Origin: Byssochlamys sp. IMV 00236
Taxonomy: Eukaryota; Ascomycota; Eurotiomycetes; Eurotiales; Thermoascaceae
DNA length: 29,979 nucleotides
Direction of reading: 5' to 3'
Assembly: GCA_001931875.2 (NCBI GenBank)
Contig: MSJH02000023.1
Span: 1 to 29,979 of the forward strand
Below the pieces are notes generated by a model, which was given only the letters and a program-made list of their open reading frames with translations, searched no databases and was not told the DNA's origin. Made by a program: the position numbers and the translations under genes. Numbering within the stretch: position 1 is the stretch's first letter; each line of letters begins with the position of its first letter. Of the stretch, positions 9,051 to 22,245 are shown in pieces.

Positions 9051-11802
9051 ATGAGCACTGTATTGAGCGATGATGAAATTCCCCTTGCTCAAAGAGTAAA
9101 AGGTAAAGCAATGTGCTTTTTAATCAGGGGAATGCTTGATTGTAACACATTGTAGTGGAAAATCAATCGAATCCTTCTCTTCCTGAACTACGCGTTGAAA
9201 AGGATGAACAAATGAACGGTGAGAGTAGCTTGAAAGAATCTCCTGTAAAGGCAGAGGATAGCGATGATGAGGATGATATTCCTTTGGCTCAAAGAATGAA
9301 AAAATCACCTATAAAGACAGAGGACAGCGATGATGAGGATGATATACCTCTTTCTCAACGACTTCAAAAGAAAGCCAATGGTAAACTTTCGTCTGTAAAG
9401 AAAGAAACAAACGGTGATCATGGTATATCAGTAAGGAATAATATTAAGATTTTGTTCCACTTTTAATTCTGATTTATTACACATATAGACCAAGGAAGAA
9501 AAAGTTAAGCCAGAACCAATGGAGGTTGATATGCCATCGAAGAAAAGACCCTTAGAAAAATCAGCAAGTACAAGTACTAAAAATACAAAGGCAAAGAAAA
9601 AGGCGAAAAAGGAAGAAGAAGAAGAGGATATTTATAAATGGTGGGAAGAACAAGACCAAAGCGGTATTCAAGAGGATGATTCTATCAAATGGACTACCCT
9701 TGAACATAACGGTGTCATGTTTCCTCCTGATTATGTTCCTCACGGTGTAAAAATGAAGTATGACGGAAAACCAATTACACTTAGTCCTGAAGCTGAAGAG
9801 GTAGCTACCTTTTTCGCAAACATATTGGAAAGTGAACACGCTCAGAACCCTGTATTTCAAAAAAATTTCTTTAATGACTGGTTAGAAGTACTTCAAAAAG
9901 ATCCAAGCGTAAGTGTATTTGTTTTTTTTTATGTCATCGGATCCTAATTTTTTTTTTATATATCCTTCTAGAACCCAAAAATCACAGATTTTAACAAGTG
10001 TGACTTTAGACCCATTTGGGAAAAACTTCAACGGGACAAAGAAGCCAAGAAGCAAATGTCCAAGGAAGAAAAACAGGTAATGATCGACAAGGGTAGAATG
10101 TAAACATTTAACATTCATACGTCATCTTGCATTCAATAGAGACTCAAAGAGGAAAAGAAAAAAATAGAAGAACCTTATCAGACGGCTATCGTTGATGGAC
10201 GTAGAGAAAAAGTTGGTAATTTCAAAATTGAACCGCCAGAGTTATTCCGTGGTAGAGGCAATCATCCAAAGACTGGCAAATTGAAGATGCGTGTTCAACC
10301 TGAGCAAGTGACGTTGAATTTGGGAAAGGGTGCCAAAATACCTGAACCTCCCAAAGGCCACAAGTGGGGAGGAATCGTGCATGATCAAACAGCTACTTGG
10401 TTAGCCACTTGGAAAGAAAACGTAAATGGTAATATCAAGTATGTCTTTTTGGCCGCTACTTCTGCTTGGAAAGGACAGAGTGATATGAAAAAGTTTGAAA
10501 AGGCTAGAGAGCTTAAGGTATGTGTGTGTGAAGTATAGGTTGTCTTTCTTGTATTAACCAGGTTTAAGAATTGCGTGGCTGCTATTCGTGAGAACTACAC
10601 CAAGGAATTAAAGGACAAAGTTAGTGAAATCCGACAAAGAGCCACAGCCATGTATTTAATTGACAGATTAGCTTTAAGAGCTGGTAATGAAAAGGGCGAG
10701 GACGAAGCGGATACAGTTGGCTGTTGCTCTCTTCGTTATGAACACATCGAATTGGAACCACCAAATACCCTTCATTTTGATTTCTTGGGTAAAGATTCTA
10801 TTCGATATCAAAATACTGTCGAAGTTGATGCTCAAGTTTTCAAGAACATCAAGCTCTTCAAAAAGCAGGTCGGGCCTGGACATATGATTTTTGATCGCTT
10901 GACAGTAAGTCTTTTTTTTTTTTCTATAAACATGACGTGTATTAAGATGAATAATATAGCCAAATGGATTAAACAAACACTTGAACAACTACATGAAGGG
11001 TTTATCTGCCAAAGTGTTCCGTACTTATAATGCCTCCATTACTTTTCAACAACAATTAGACAAAATGACAAATCCTGACGACAGTATCCATGACAAGCTA
11101 CTATCTTATAACCGTGCAAATCGTGAAGTAGCTGTCTTGTGTAATCACCAGAGGACGGCCTCCAAGAATCATGAACAGCAAATTTCCAAAATCGAAGACC
11201 GCATCCGTGCATTAAAGTACCAAAGAATGAAGCTCCGAAAAACACTTTATGCTGCGGATCCCAAGATGAAGAAAAATCCAAAATATGCCGATCCCGAATC
11301 AGATTTAGAAGAAGAATGGATGATACAACATGAGGCAGATTTAGTGAAAAAGGAAAAAGAGAGAATCAAGTTGCGTTTCCAAAAGCAAAATGAAAAATTA
11401 GCTGCAAATGGAGAGTCACAGTTGGAAGAGTCAGAATTGACAAAAAGCTTGAAGGCGGCTGATGCCCTCCTAGACACGTTTGCAAAGGAACGCAAAGCAG
11501 CCACGATTGAACCAAAGAGCTCGATGACGGCCGACAAATTGATCGCCAGGATTGAAAAAATTGATGAGCGTATTGCAGCTACCAAGGTCCAAGCGACAGA
11601 TAAAGAAGAGAACAAACAGATTGCACTAAACACTTCCAAATTAAACTACATTGATCCTCGTATATCCGTTGCATGGTGTAGAAAGTATAATATTCCTTTA
11701 GAAAAGGTGTTTAGCAAGACATTGATTGAGAAATTCAGATGGGCACAAAAGATACCTGACGATTGGGTAAGAAGAGATATTATAAATCGAGATCAATGCT
11801 AA
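9051..11802 (+). CDS. TOP1: DNA topoisomerase I (type IB)
   Basis: Seven exons (9051-9102, 9156-9430, 9489-9908, 9972-10076, 10140-10517, 10569-10904, 10960-11802) give about 802 residues. The nuclear enzyme relaxes supercoils through a 3'-phosphotyrosyl intermediate. A charged N-terminus of about 190 residues carries three DD-x(0-3)-IPLxQR repeats and Lys-rich nuclear-localisation-like clusters. The core begins near YKWWEEQ and continues through KWGGIVHD. Catalytic residues are all visible: Arg in LALRAGNEK (about 447), Lys in FLGKDS (485), Arg in KVFRTYNAS (543), His in LCNHQR (585) and the nucleophilic Tyr in [10 protein letters not shown] (752). Spacings 485-543-585 equal those of the human enzyme. 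The linker between His and Tyr is about 75 residues longer than in human and rich in Lys/Glu. Exon 6 starts at 10569 rather than at the CAG at 10560, because the latter gives an immediate stop. Confidence 0.95.
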
Positions 11803-11900
11803 CTCTCTTTGACTTTAGAAATTCTAAATTCCCAGTTTTTAAAATGCAAATGATCACCGTGTAGTAAACATTCATCCCCTTTTTTGCTCATGGAGGCTCT

Positions 11901-11906
11901 AATAAA
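11901..11906 (+). terminator. AATAAA poly-A signal of TOP1
   Basis: An AATAAA hexamer lies about 100 bases after the TOP1 stop codon, in AT-rich sequence. Confidence 0.4.
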
Positions 11907-13731
11907 AAGTCACTATATACATCTTTCTTTTTGGCAACTGGCCACCCACTTTATTTATACTAAATACTATTGACTTTAAACATCAATTTAGTACATATAT
12001 GCTTATAGAGTGGAATCCAATCAAACGCTAATGTTTCATGTTATCTCGACTGAAATATAGCATAACTGATTTGAGTATCTTTGGTGATTCAGATCCAAAA
12101 GACAAGAATAACATGCCTTCAGCTGTTTCTGAGTATATAATCCAAGCTCTGTTTTACACGTTGACTATATAGTTTGAGGACAATCGATTGAGTCAAGCCA
12201 ATAATGTAGATACTCATCGAAATTGCTTAAAGTTTTTATAATATGGTTGTGGCCCACCCCCTCCTATTATATTTTGTGATATTAGCATTGCATAATCCCC
12301 GATGCCTAATTAGATGTATAACTACCAATGACAACATTAGAAAGAACTCGAGGTGTGCGTTGGCGTCTTGGCCACCTATCTACGACGTCTTTCCCAGTTC
12401 CTTTATCAAACAACATATCATTCAACGTCTCCAAATGCAATGTCGCTTAGACCTACCGGATTCCATGACGGGCCCTCTTCTCTTCTCTTGAACAAACATC
12501 TCACTCATCATGTATATTCCTCACAACCCTTATCCTACTGGTCATAGTATGTACTATCCTGCACGATCTCAACAACTTATACTATGCTCAGAAACGTCCT
12601 CCTTCTCTTACTCTACCAGGACGTAAATTATTACACATGTTACAGTACTCTTCCCACCAGTGCTAGTACTTCAATTCCTCATAAAAAGCTGCCCAACGTT
12701 TTTACCTTTGCTCCCAAAGGACTTTTTGTGTTTATCTCGCACCTTATAAAAGATAGCAATGATGATTTAATTGAACGTTAGTTAGGATATTCTCTCAAAG
12801 TATGTAGCTTACTCAGTTGTTTTCCTTGAAACTAACAAATATATTATGTGGTATGAAGGAAGATTATCAATTTGAACTATCAGGTGTGCAAGTACACTGA
12901 TATTTGCTGCTTTATAGTAATATAACCAGGATATCTTGTAGAAAAATCGTTGAAACTTTTTTTTTTTTTTTTTTGCTCTTGTTAGATAAACATCACAGAT
13001 AAAGCTAATATGCCTGTTTATCATTAGCAAAACGCGTTATAGCTTGGGAGTTTGGCTATTTGTACAGCACATTTGTTGTAGTTAATTTATAAATACTTCA
13101 TCTTATAAAAAATTACTTAAAGAACAACACAAAAGACTGATCACAAAGTAGGTTATTCTTATAGACGCGTCATACTCAATTCTAATTGGTCGTGGTTATT
13201 TCATGCAGTAATTCTGTAATAATGAGCTCTCTCTCGTCATAATCTTAATAAAAAGGCTACTACAGACTCATTAACATATACTTCTCTTATACTTTAACGC
13301 TGTATATAGCGTTGTGTAGGTGTGCAAATAACAAAACCCGAAAAAACAAACGATCGGTAGCAGTTGGTGATGTCGATCAATAAGGAGCTAGGAGCAGATC
13401 CTTTCAAGAAAGGTTTCTCACTGTAATTCACAAATTTACTAGGTTGTGAATTACCGTATGATGACGTATCAGCAGCCACAGAGGTGGTAGAGGTTGATTA
13501 TACTTCCTTACTGAAGTTCTCACATTGTCACAAAGAATCGGCGCTCATGATTTCTTTGACAGCGCGATCGAGGTATGATACTGCCTTTTTTGGAAGCAAA
13601 CGCTGTAATCTTTTCCGGATATCCATATACATAGCCTATATCCGATGACATATTGTTCAAACTGACTTTAGTATCACTTTCTATATTTGGTTCGACATCT
13701 CCATTCATCCCACAACGGGCCGAAGCATCTG
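11907..13731. other. Intergenic stretch with weak relic-like frames
   Basis: There is no confident gene. Around 12340-12780 the plus strand is less AT-rich and holds overlapping frames with protein-like patches, including a Tyr/Pro-rich start (MYIPHNPYPTGH) at 12510 and, one frame over, PPSLTLPGRKLLHMLQYSS. The frames cannot be joined with confidence. A T run lies near 12957-12974. Minus-strand frames at 13294-13765 are open but low in complexity and lack a convincing start. Confidence 0.4.
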
Positions 13732-13739
13732 TATAAATA
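13732..13739 (+). promoter_or_regulatory. TATA box of the CS-domain gene
   Basis: TATAAATA lies 56 bases before the ATG at 13788. The same octamer sits 69 bases before the secreted-protein ATG at 18108, so the arrangement is shared by two small genes in the window. Confidence 0.55.
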
Positions 13740-13787
13740 CGGATGTGTGCCTTGAATTGAGACACTTTTTCATTTATTCGTTATATT

Positions 13788-14314
13788 ATGCTCATCAAAT
13801 CCTCAAATTGTTCACCTCATTATGACTATACCCACAAGGATGATATACCCTCGACTATCATTTGGACCCAAACATTAGAATCAATTACTTTCAAGATCGA
13901 GAGTGTAAGCTAGTCGCTGAATGAAGCTCGTTTTTGCTAACGTCTTGAAGAATCAAAGTAGAGTTCATTTCTCTGAATATTGTCTAAACCTTCATAATCC
14001 ATATAAATCAATTAGTTTACCTCTATTTGACAAGTTATGCCTAGAAAAGGTATTCTTATCACTATAGTCTAAAGGCGGTACTAAACAGCAATATCTAGTG
14101 TGCTATAGATAAAATCAATAATACCATAACATTTTTAAAAGAATCCTTTTATCTTTGGCCACGCTTACTTTCGCAGCAAACAGATCAAGAGATTGGAGAT
14201 CAGCTACTTGAAGCAAACTTTCTTGTATGTATTCACCATGATGAAGCTAGTTTTGATACCCTTGATTTTGATTCCGTTATCAATGGTCAAGGTCAGAAAA
14301 CTGGCCTTGAGTGA
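13788..14314 (+). CDS. Small CS-domain protein, NudC/NUDCD2-like
   Basis: Three short exons (13788-13904, 13951-14049, 14099-14314) join in phase to about 143 residues. Both introns (46 and 49 bases) have GT-AG ends and good branch sites (TGCTAAC; TACTAAAC). Exon 1 carries the CS-domain opening IIWTQTLESITFKI, matching the Y-x-W-x-Q-T-L-x-E-V strand of NudC proteins. Exon 2 gives alternating hydrophobic strands (RVHFSEYCLNLHN). Exon 3 has AIDKINNTITFL and YLWPRLL, the usual end of a CS beta-sandwich, then an acidic tail with LDFDSVINGQG that recalls the FDFSGAEISG tail of NUDCD2 (157 residues in human). Such proteins are Hsp90-associated co-chaperones linked to dynein function. A TATA box precedes it. 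No exon exceeds 72 codons. It may be functional; assignment within the CS family is uncertain. Confidence 0.55.
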
Positions 14315-15060
14315 AAGAGACGGACATTACGGACCGAAGATTTCGCCTTTTATAGAACAACTTGTAAAAAAAAAAAGGTACACTCGTTTCTTTTCCTTCT
14401 TGCTCCTCAGCACTGAACTCTGAGAGCAAGAGTTTATACATAACACATGCAGATTTATGCTCATTCAAGACTTTATGTAATTCAATAAAGAGTTGATATG
14501 TTTATCTAGTTACAAGTTCTTATTGATTATTAACATCTTGCAAAAAAAGGTAAGCATTTACCTTGAAGCTTGCTACATGTATGTTTATATATGCATGTGC
14601 TATACACTTGTATAATCTTAGCCAAAAGGAAAACAAGTGTTACATATGTATCTCTTTTTTCCCTTCAACCCCTTGTTCTTCTCAATTTACCCATGTTGCC
14701 TTTTGCCATACTAACAGTGATTGTCTTTATATAGGATTAAATGGCTCATCATCCATCACTGACTTTTTCAGTAAAGTTCTTGTTTAACATTCTTGTGACG
14801 ATGTGTTTACATTACAGAATTTAATACAAGTCTTTGCATGTCATCATTTTTAGTTGTATAAGACAACACATCGTGTGCTGACTTGGAGATATTTGCTGTA
14901 CTCTCTTTCACACGCGTGTTTAAAATCTTTTGGTATAAAAAAAAGTCATATATAGACAATCATTGATTCCCACATATATATCACTTGACGGTGTTCTTAC
15001 GTTTTGCGCTGTACGTGTAACTCTTCAAATACAACTTCTTTCAAATCGACTATTTTTATT
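14315..15060. other. Intergenic stretch without a recognisable gene
   Basis: The sequence is AT-rich and contains an A run near 14366. A frame at 14563-14787 is hydrophobic and Cys-rich but lacks any family signal and is probably chance. I see no RNA gene. Confidence 0.45.
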
Positions 15061-15291
15061 ATGTATTCACGTCAAGGAGAAGCGATACAAGCAACCCAGG
15101 TCAAATCTAGAGAAAATCTAATTCAAAATATGCAAAGGAAAGGGGCGCTGAAAAGCTGCAAAGGGGAAATCATCTAACAGCATTTTATAAGCAAGAATAT
15201 TTAAATTGCTATCTAGACTAGGTGTATTATTATAAACAGATTGATCGGCTCAAGTTTAAACTACTACAGGATGCACCATGGAACAAAACAA
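15061..15291 (+). pseudogene. Frameshifted coding relic of unknown family
   Basis: An ATG at 15061 opens 39 codons (MYSRQGEAIQATQVKSREN...). One frame over, the same stretch reads KERGAEKLQRGNHLTAFYKQ, EYLNCYLD, a TAG, then YYYKQIDRLKFKLLQDAPW to TAA at 15289. The second frame is strongly protein-like on both sides of the TAG, so this looks like a decayed gene with at least one frameshift and one nonsense mutation. I do not recognise the family. A TATA-like TATAAAAAAA at 14935 lies about 126 bases before the ATG. Confidence 0.35.
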
Positions 15292-15766
15292 GTTAAACCA
15301 AGATTTATTTCTTGGTTAGAACCTGTCAAGTGTTTTTTTTATGCAGTCATATGCTGCAGCATAACCTTGCATTGATTAGACAGGATAATCTACTTGCACA
15401 TCAGATAGCATAGGCTCAATATCTTGATGAAGTAACAGCTAATCGGAAAATTAGAAGCACTCAGTCAAAACTGGAACTAACGTGGCTCACTTAAGGCTGC
15501 ATCAATTGTCATTTAAAGAAGTCATTTCATTGAGTGTGTTACGTATAGTAGTTAGCTGCTATACAGCCACCAAACTTGACAGCAAACATGTATACAAGTA
15601 TAGATGCAATTGCACACTTGTGATAATAACAATCAAGAGATGACAATAAAAGCTAGATAATTAAGCGAGGGAAACAAGGGCATACATTATCCAAAACCTC
15701 ATGTATTTTCCTATACTCTTTTTTTTTCTTTTTTTTTTATAAATCAATATTATTTACTACTATAAA
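15292..15766. other. Intergenic; upstream region of the ubiquitin-AN1 gene
   Basis: The first part contains short relic-like patches (for example ISWLEPVKC near 15310) broken by stops. The last 60 bases are a T-rich tract ending directly before the ATG at 15767, as expected of a fungal core promoter and leader. Confidence 0.4.
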
Positions 15767-16491
15767 ATGCAAATTTTTGTTACTACAGTATTTAGATCAG
15801 TCATCGTATTGAATGTTGGCTCATTTGAAAGCATCGATACTATCAAGCAAAAGATCAATGAAAAATTAAATATATCCGATCCCGATTATTCACTTTCTTT
15901 CCACGGAAGGATGCTCAAGAATAGATACAACTTGCGCGATTATGACATACGCATTGGATCTACTTTACAAATGACCACTCCTCTCAGAGGCGGTTCCTCT
16001 TACCCTAATCCTCCAAACAATGGCAAAGGTTCAGTCTTGACTCTCAACTTGGAAAACGACACGATCACATTGACAGACGTGGACGATAATACTGAGAAGA
16101 CCAGAAAGTTCTTTAGTCGACAAATCTGTCGCAAGGTCCTTGACGTCTCCGAAGATGAAAAGAGTAACGGAAAGAAGAGAAAGTATCAACATATTACAAA
16201 AGGTTAACTACTCTAATAAAAATCAACCTATACTTTTTTTTTTCTAATCTCTTTCTGGTTATAAATCACACTTTTCTTATAGTGCGATGCTCTTTAGAAC
16301 CATGCACAAGCGCCTATGTTAAAATTATTGGAGACTGCAATTACTGTCAAGCAAAGTATTGCAGTAGACACAGGTTGCCCGAAGACCATGCATGCTACAA
16401 TATGAACGTGTGTAAACAACTTGCTCATCGAAGGAACAGCGAAAAGCTATTTAACGAATACTGCGTAGCCAGTAAAGTAAACAACTTGTAA
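15767..16491 (+). CDS. Ubiquitin-like / AN1 zinc-finger fusion protein (ZFAND4-like)
   Basis: Two exons (15767-16202, 16283-16491; 80-base intron) give about 214 residues. Residues 1-76 align without gaps to ubiquitin, starting MQIFV and ending LRGG at position 76. Lys27, Lys29 and Lys33 are kept. Lys48 is Arg, Lys63 is Ile, and the Ile44 patch is lost (Ser44, Gln68, Thr70). A linker of about 70 residues with a basic KKRKY cluster leads to an AN1 zinc finger with eight ligands: Cys148, Cys153, Cys164, Cys167, Cys172, His175, His181 and Cys183, around YCSRHRLPEDHAC. Ubiquitin-like plus AN1 is the layout of animal ZFAND4; AN1 proteins commonly act with p97/Cdc48 or the proteasome. Whether the LRGG is cleaved is unknown. 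The frame is clean. Confidence 0.85.
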
Positions 16492-16569
16492 CATCTTTCA
16501 TAACTAAAACATAAACAGTTTACAAACAGAAACCATTTGTCTCTTCCATAATGAAACACGATCCTCAAT

Positions 16570-16572
<3 letters not shown>

Positions 16573-16616
<44 letters not shown>
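16573..16616. repeat. 44-base poly-T run
   Basis: An uninterrupted T homopolymer lies between the AN1 gene and the pseudogene start at 16632. It could be a T-rich promoter element of the pseudogene, or the inverted A-tail of a retroposed sequence. Confidence 0.9.
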
Positions 16617-16631
16617 CATTAAAGCGTGCTG

Positions 16632-17063
16632 ATGAGTAATTATTTTCAGAAAACAGAGCTTGATAATAATCAAAGCACGCACTGTGAAGTTTCCGAAGTA
16701 GCTGAAACCAAGGTACCAACCAATGCTTTTGATGCTTACTTAATATCGTCTAAAGCCAATACTGTTGCAACAATTCGCATGGACCACTGATTAACAGTGT
16801 TGTTTGACAGAGTAAAGTTCACCATTATCATTGAATTTAGTTCCATAAACAGAAATGCCATTTCCGAATATGTATATATCCGCGACGTTATTGCAGAACA
16901 GATGTTTCACTTTACAGAAATATTGACGCAGACTAGGAAAGGCTATATGTTGGATTCATGTGAGACAGAGAAAGGGTCAGGACGACGTATATGTCATTTG
17001 TGTGAGTCAATTAAAGACATTAGGGTTTATTCTACTGAGACGTTGGACATTGTCAAAGCATAA
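16632..17063 (+). pseudogene. Unknown-family ORF interrupted by a single TGA
   Basis: From ATG 16632 the frame is open for 52 codons (MSNYFQKTELDNN..., then FDAYLISSKANTVATIRMD), meets TGA at 16788-16790, and continues in the same frame for 90 codons to TAA at 17061-17063. The second half contains VKFTIIIEF, YVYIRDVIAEQMF, GYMLDSCE and RRICHLCESIKDIRVYS. Both halves have similar protein-like composition. That argues for one ancestral protein of about 143 residues with a nonsense mutation rather than two genes. A splice removing the TGA is conceivable (acceptor TTAACAG at 16791-16797) but no good donor is near. I do not recognise the family. The CHLC could belong to a metal site. Confidence 0.4.
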
Positions 17064-18038
17064 TAAAAATGCTGCTCTGGTAAGATTTTAAACAGACAGC
17101 AAGGAAATGAGCTCTGTTTACAAGACTTTTTGCTATTTGAGAAAAGAGTAGATAGTCAAGAGTCAGTAAGGAGACGTGAACATCTTGTGATATATGTCAT
17201 CAAACGTGAAAAAAATGATCGTGTTGCAGTTCTTTTTTGCCGAGAATATCACCAGCATTGAGCTGCTGATAGGCTGCAGGAATGAAGAACTGAAAAAGAA
17301 TTTCTACCATCTAATTTTACTTTGAAAAATACCATCGAGAGCGCCGAATATATTCTTTAAAAGGATCGTGATGACATTGCAAATGAGCGATGTAGCGAGA
17401 ATGAAACAAAGGATAAAGGTGATGAGGTTAAGATATAAAGCTATATCAGGTATATACAATATGTATGCCAAGTTTATCTGTCTATCTATCAAGCTGTCTA
17501 TCATTCCATTTATGGTAAATACCTATTAAACCACCATGCCCTTCCACGGCTTGTATGTCGGTAAGTATTATATTTATCCTCATCTTTGATGTCTTCCACT
17601 ATACACTTTAACTATCCTGATAATCCATTCAAAGGAAAGTCAGAACGTCATTTCATAAGCTCATAAAGATATGATAAAGAATTCAGTAAACTAGAAGAAC
17701 CTCGTTTGGTTAATCTTTACTGATAATTATATTGTTTTCTTTACAATCTATGATACTAAACAAATTAGACAACATGTAACTCTATGCCTCCGTTACCAAC
17801 CAACGTTGGGTTCGCATAATGTAGCTGTATAGTGTTTCTAACCCGTCCACTTTCCTTTTGTCAGCTGTCCTTCTCTGCTTGTGATTACTGCAACCACGGC
17901 AATTCTTAAGGCTATAGTGGCGTTCTACAGTGTCTTTGATTGGATCGTATAACATAATGTACTGAGACTTCTGCAAGGTTATGGCAAAAGGTACTTGCTT
18001 ACTTAATTGAATACCGAGACATGTTACATCCTTTTGAA
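17064..18038. other. Intergenic stretch
   Basis: There is no confident gene. Minus-strand frames at 17304-17504 (hydrophobic) and 17782-18093 are open. The latter covers the TATA box and leader of the secreted-protein gene on the other strand, and neither shows splice or family support. I see no RNA gene. Confidence 0.4.
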
Positions 18039-18046
18039 TATAAATA
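18039..18046 (+). promoter_or_regulatory. TATA box of the secreted-protein gene
   Basis: TATAAATA, followed by GAGG, lies 69 bases before the ATG at 18108. The leader between them ends in CAAGTAAAAA just before the ATG. A strong TATA box fits an inducible gene. Confidence 0.6.
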
Positions 18047-18107
18047 GAGGTATGGTGTTTTCTACCATCATTCATTACTTTACTGTTTATCAAACATCAA
18101 GTAAAAA

Positions 18108-18341
18108 ATGAAAGTCTTATCTGCTATTCTCTTTGTCCTTGGCTCTCTTATGATCAAGTCTACTGTTGAAGGTGCTTACATAAGGGATACTGCCTCTGAC
18201 GATTCCTCTGATGTCGGAACTCTCGACAGTAAAACCACCGTCTGCTTGGGAGTTTGCAACCCTAGAATATTTTATTGTCCTGAACACTGGAAACCTACTC
18301 TTAACGGAAATTGTTGGACTTGCTGCCATGAAGATGATTAA
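18108..18341 (+). CDS. Small secreted cysteine-rich protein
   Basis: This intronless ORF encodes 77 residues. It begins with a textbook signal peptide (MKVLSAILFVLGSL..., cleavage likely around residue 22-23, after VEG or VEGA). An acidic, Ser/Asp-rich propeptide-like stretch of about 20 residues follows, then a compact domain with six cysteines at 46, 50, 57, 69, 72 and 73 (C-x3-C-x6-C-x11-C-x2-C-C), enough for three disulfides. The end reads NGNCWTCC plus four acidic or polar residues. No transmembrane segment follows the signal, so it is probably secreted. I cannot assign a family. Size and cysteine pattern are those of fungal small secreted proteins (effector-like, antimicrobial or wall-associated), but no function can be read from the sequence. 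It has its own TATA box and a poly-A signal. Confidence 0.75.
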   Translation: MKVLSAILFVLGSLMIKSTVEGAYIRDTASDDSSDVGTLDSKTTVCLGVCNPRIFYCPEHWKPTLNGNCWTCCHEDD

Positions 18342-18363
18342 CAGTATATGGTCTTCTTAATCA

Positions 18364-18369
18364 AATAAA
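18364..18369 (+). terminator. AATAAA poly-A signal of the secreted-protein gene
   Basis: An AATAAA hexamer begins 23 bases after the stop codon. Confidence 0.5.
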
Positions 18370-18711
18370 AAGCAGTAACCTATTAAAATGATGTGATTAT
18401 ATATATATATAAAAGCAAGTGTATTATGTTTGAAGTTACTTGAGTAAATGCAGTACTTTAGCAATCATAGCGAAGATTTTGACTAATACTATATCTTTTT
18501 TTTTCAAAACATGCTCTACAAACGACATACATTCGATATATTCACTTGTAAATTCTAAGCAACTGTTGTTGATATCTTCATTATTTCCAACTGTGATTGC
18601 CTGCATCTGATTGAACCTTTTTTTTTTCTCGCAGCCAACGTCAAAAATAAAAGTCCGCAATATAAAATTTCCCCAGTTTGTATGTTTTTTTTCTTCTTCT
18701 TTTCTTAAGCA
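18370..18711. other. Intergenic; leader of the Prp22 gene
   Basis: The stretch contains a TA-repeat (18396-18412). A T/C-rich tract (18680-18706) lies just before the Prp22 ATG, as expected of a promoter and leader. A minus-strand 74-codon frame (18436-18660) has no supporting signal. Confidence 0.45.
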
Positions 18712-22174
<3,463 letters not shown>

Positions 22175-22211
22175 AGGAGACATATATTTGTATATTTTTT
22201 GCATTATTTTC

Positions 22212-22221
22212 AATAAATAAA
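22212..22221 (+). terminator. Poly-A signal of Prp22 in a 71-base convergent gap
   Basis: AATAAATAAA lies 38 bases after the Prp22 stop and 25 bases before the stop of the converging CZIB gene. The two transcripts almost certainly overlap at their 3' ends. Confidence 0.5.
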
Positions 22222-22245
22222 AAGAAGTGACAATAGATTACATTT

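Noticed and set aside
8724..9155. 143-codon plus-strand open frame overlapping the TOP1 start
   Set aside because: It shares the frame of TOP1 exon 1 and runs into its first intron. The upstream part is leader or promoter-like sequence without protein character.
12243..12781. Overlapping frames with Tyr/Pro-rich patches, considered as a spliced gene
   Set aside because: No combination of GT-AG introns gives one convincing frame, and no family was recognised. Kept only as a relic note in the intergenic entry.
13294..13765. Two minus-strand frames (61 and 81 codons), one containing IYTDAS that recalls RNase H of retroelements
   Set aside because: IYTDAS alone is too short to claim RNase H. 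The first codon is a GTG, no other motif follows, and part overlaps the promoter of the CS-domain gene.
14563..14787. 74-codon Cys-containing frame resembling a secreted peptide
   Set aside because: It has no proper signal-peptide layout and no TATA box at a suitable distance; the sequence looks like translated AT-rich spacer.
17304..17504. Hydrophobic 66-codon minus-strand frame resembling a membrane peptide
   Set aside because: AT-rich DNA readily gives Ile/Leu/Phe-rich frames; no promoter, family or splice support was found.
17782..18093. 103-codon minus-strand open frame
   Set aside because: It covers the TATA box and leader of the secreted-protein gene on the other strand and has no splice signals, promoter or recognisable family. 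It cannot be fully excluded.
18436..18660. 74-codon minus-strand frame between the secreted-protein gene and Prp22
   Set aside because: No family, promoter or conserved feature; it lies in the likely promoter region of Prp22.
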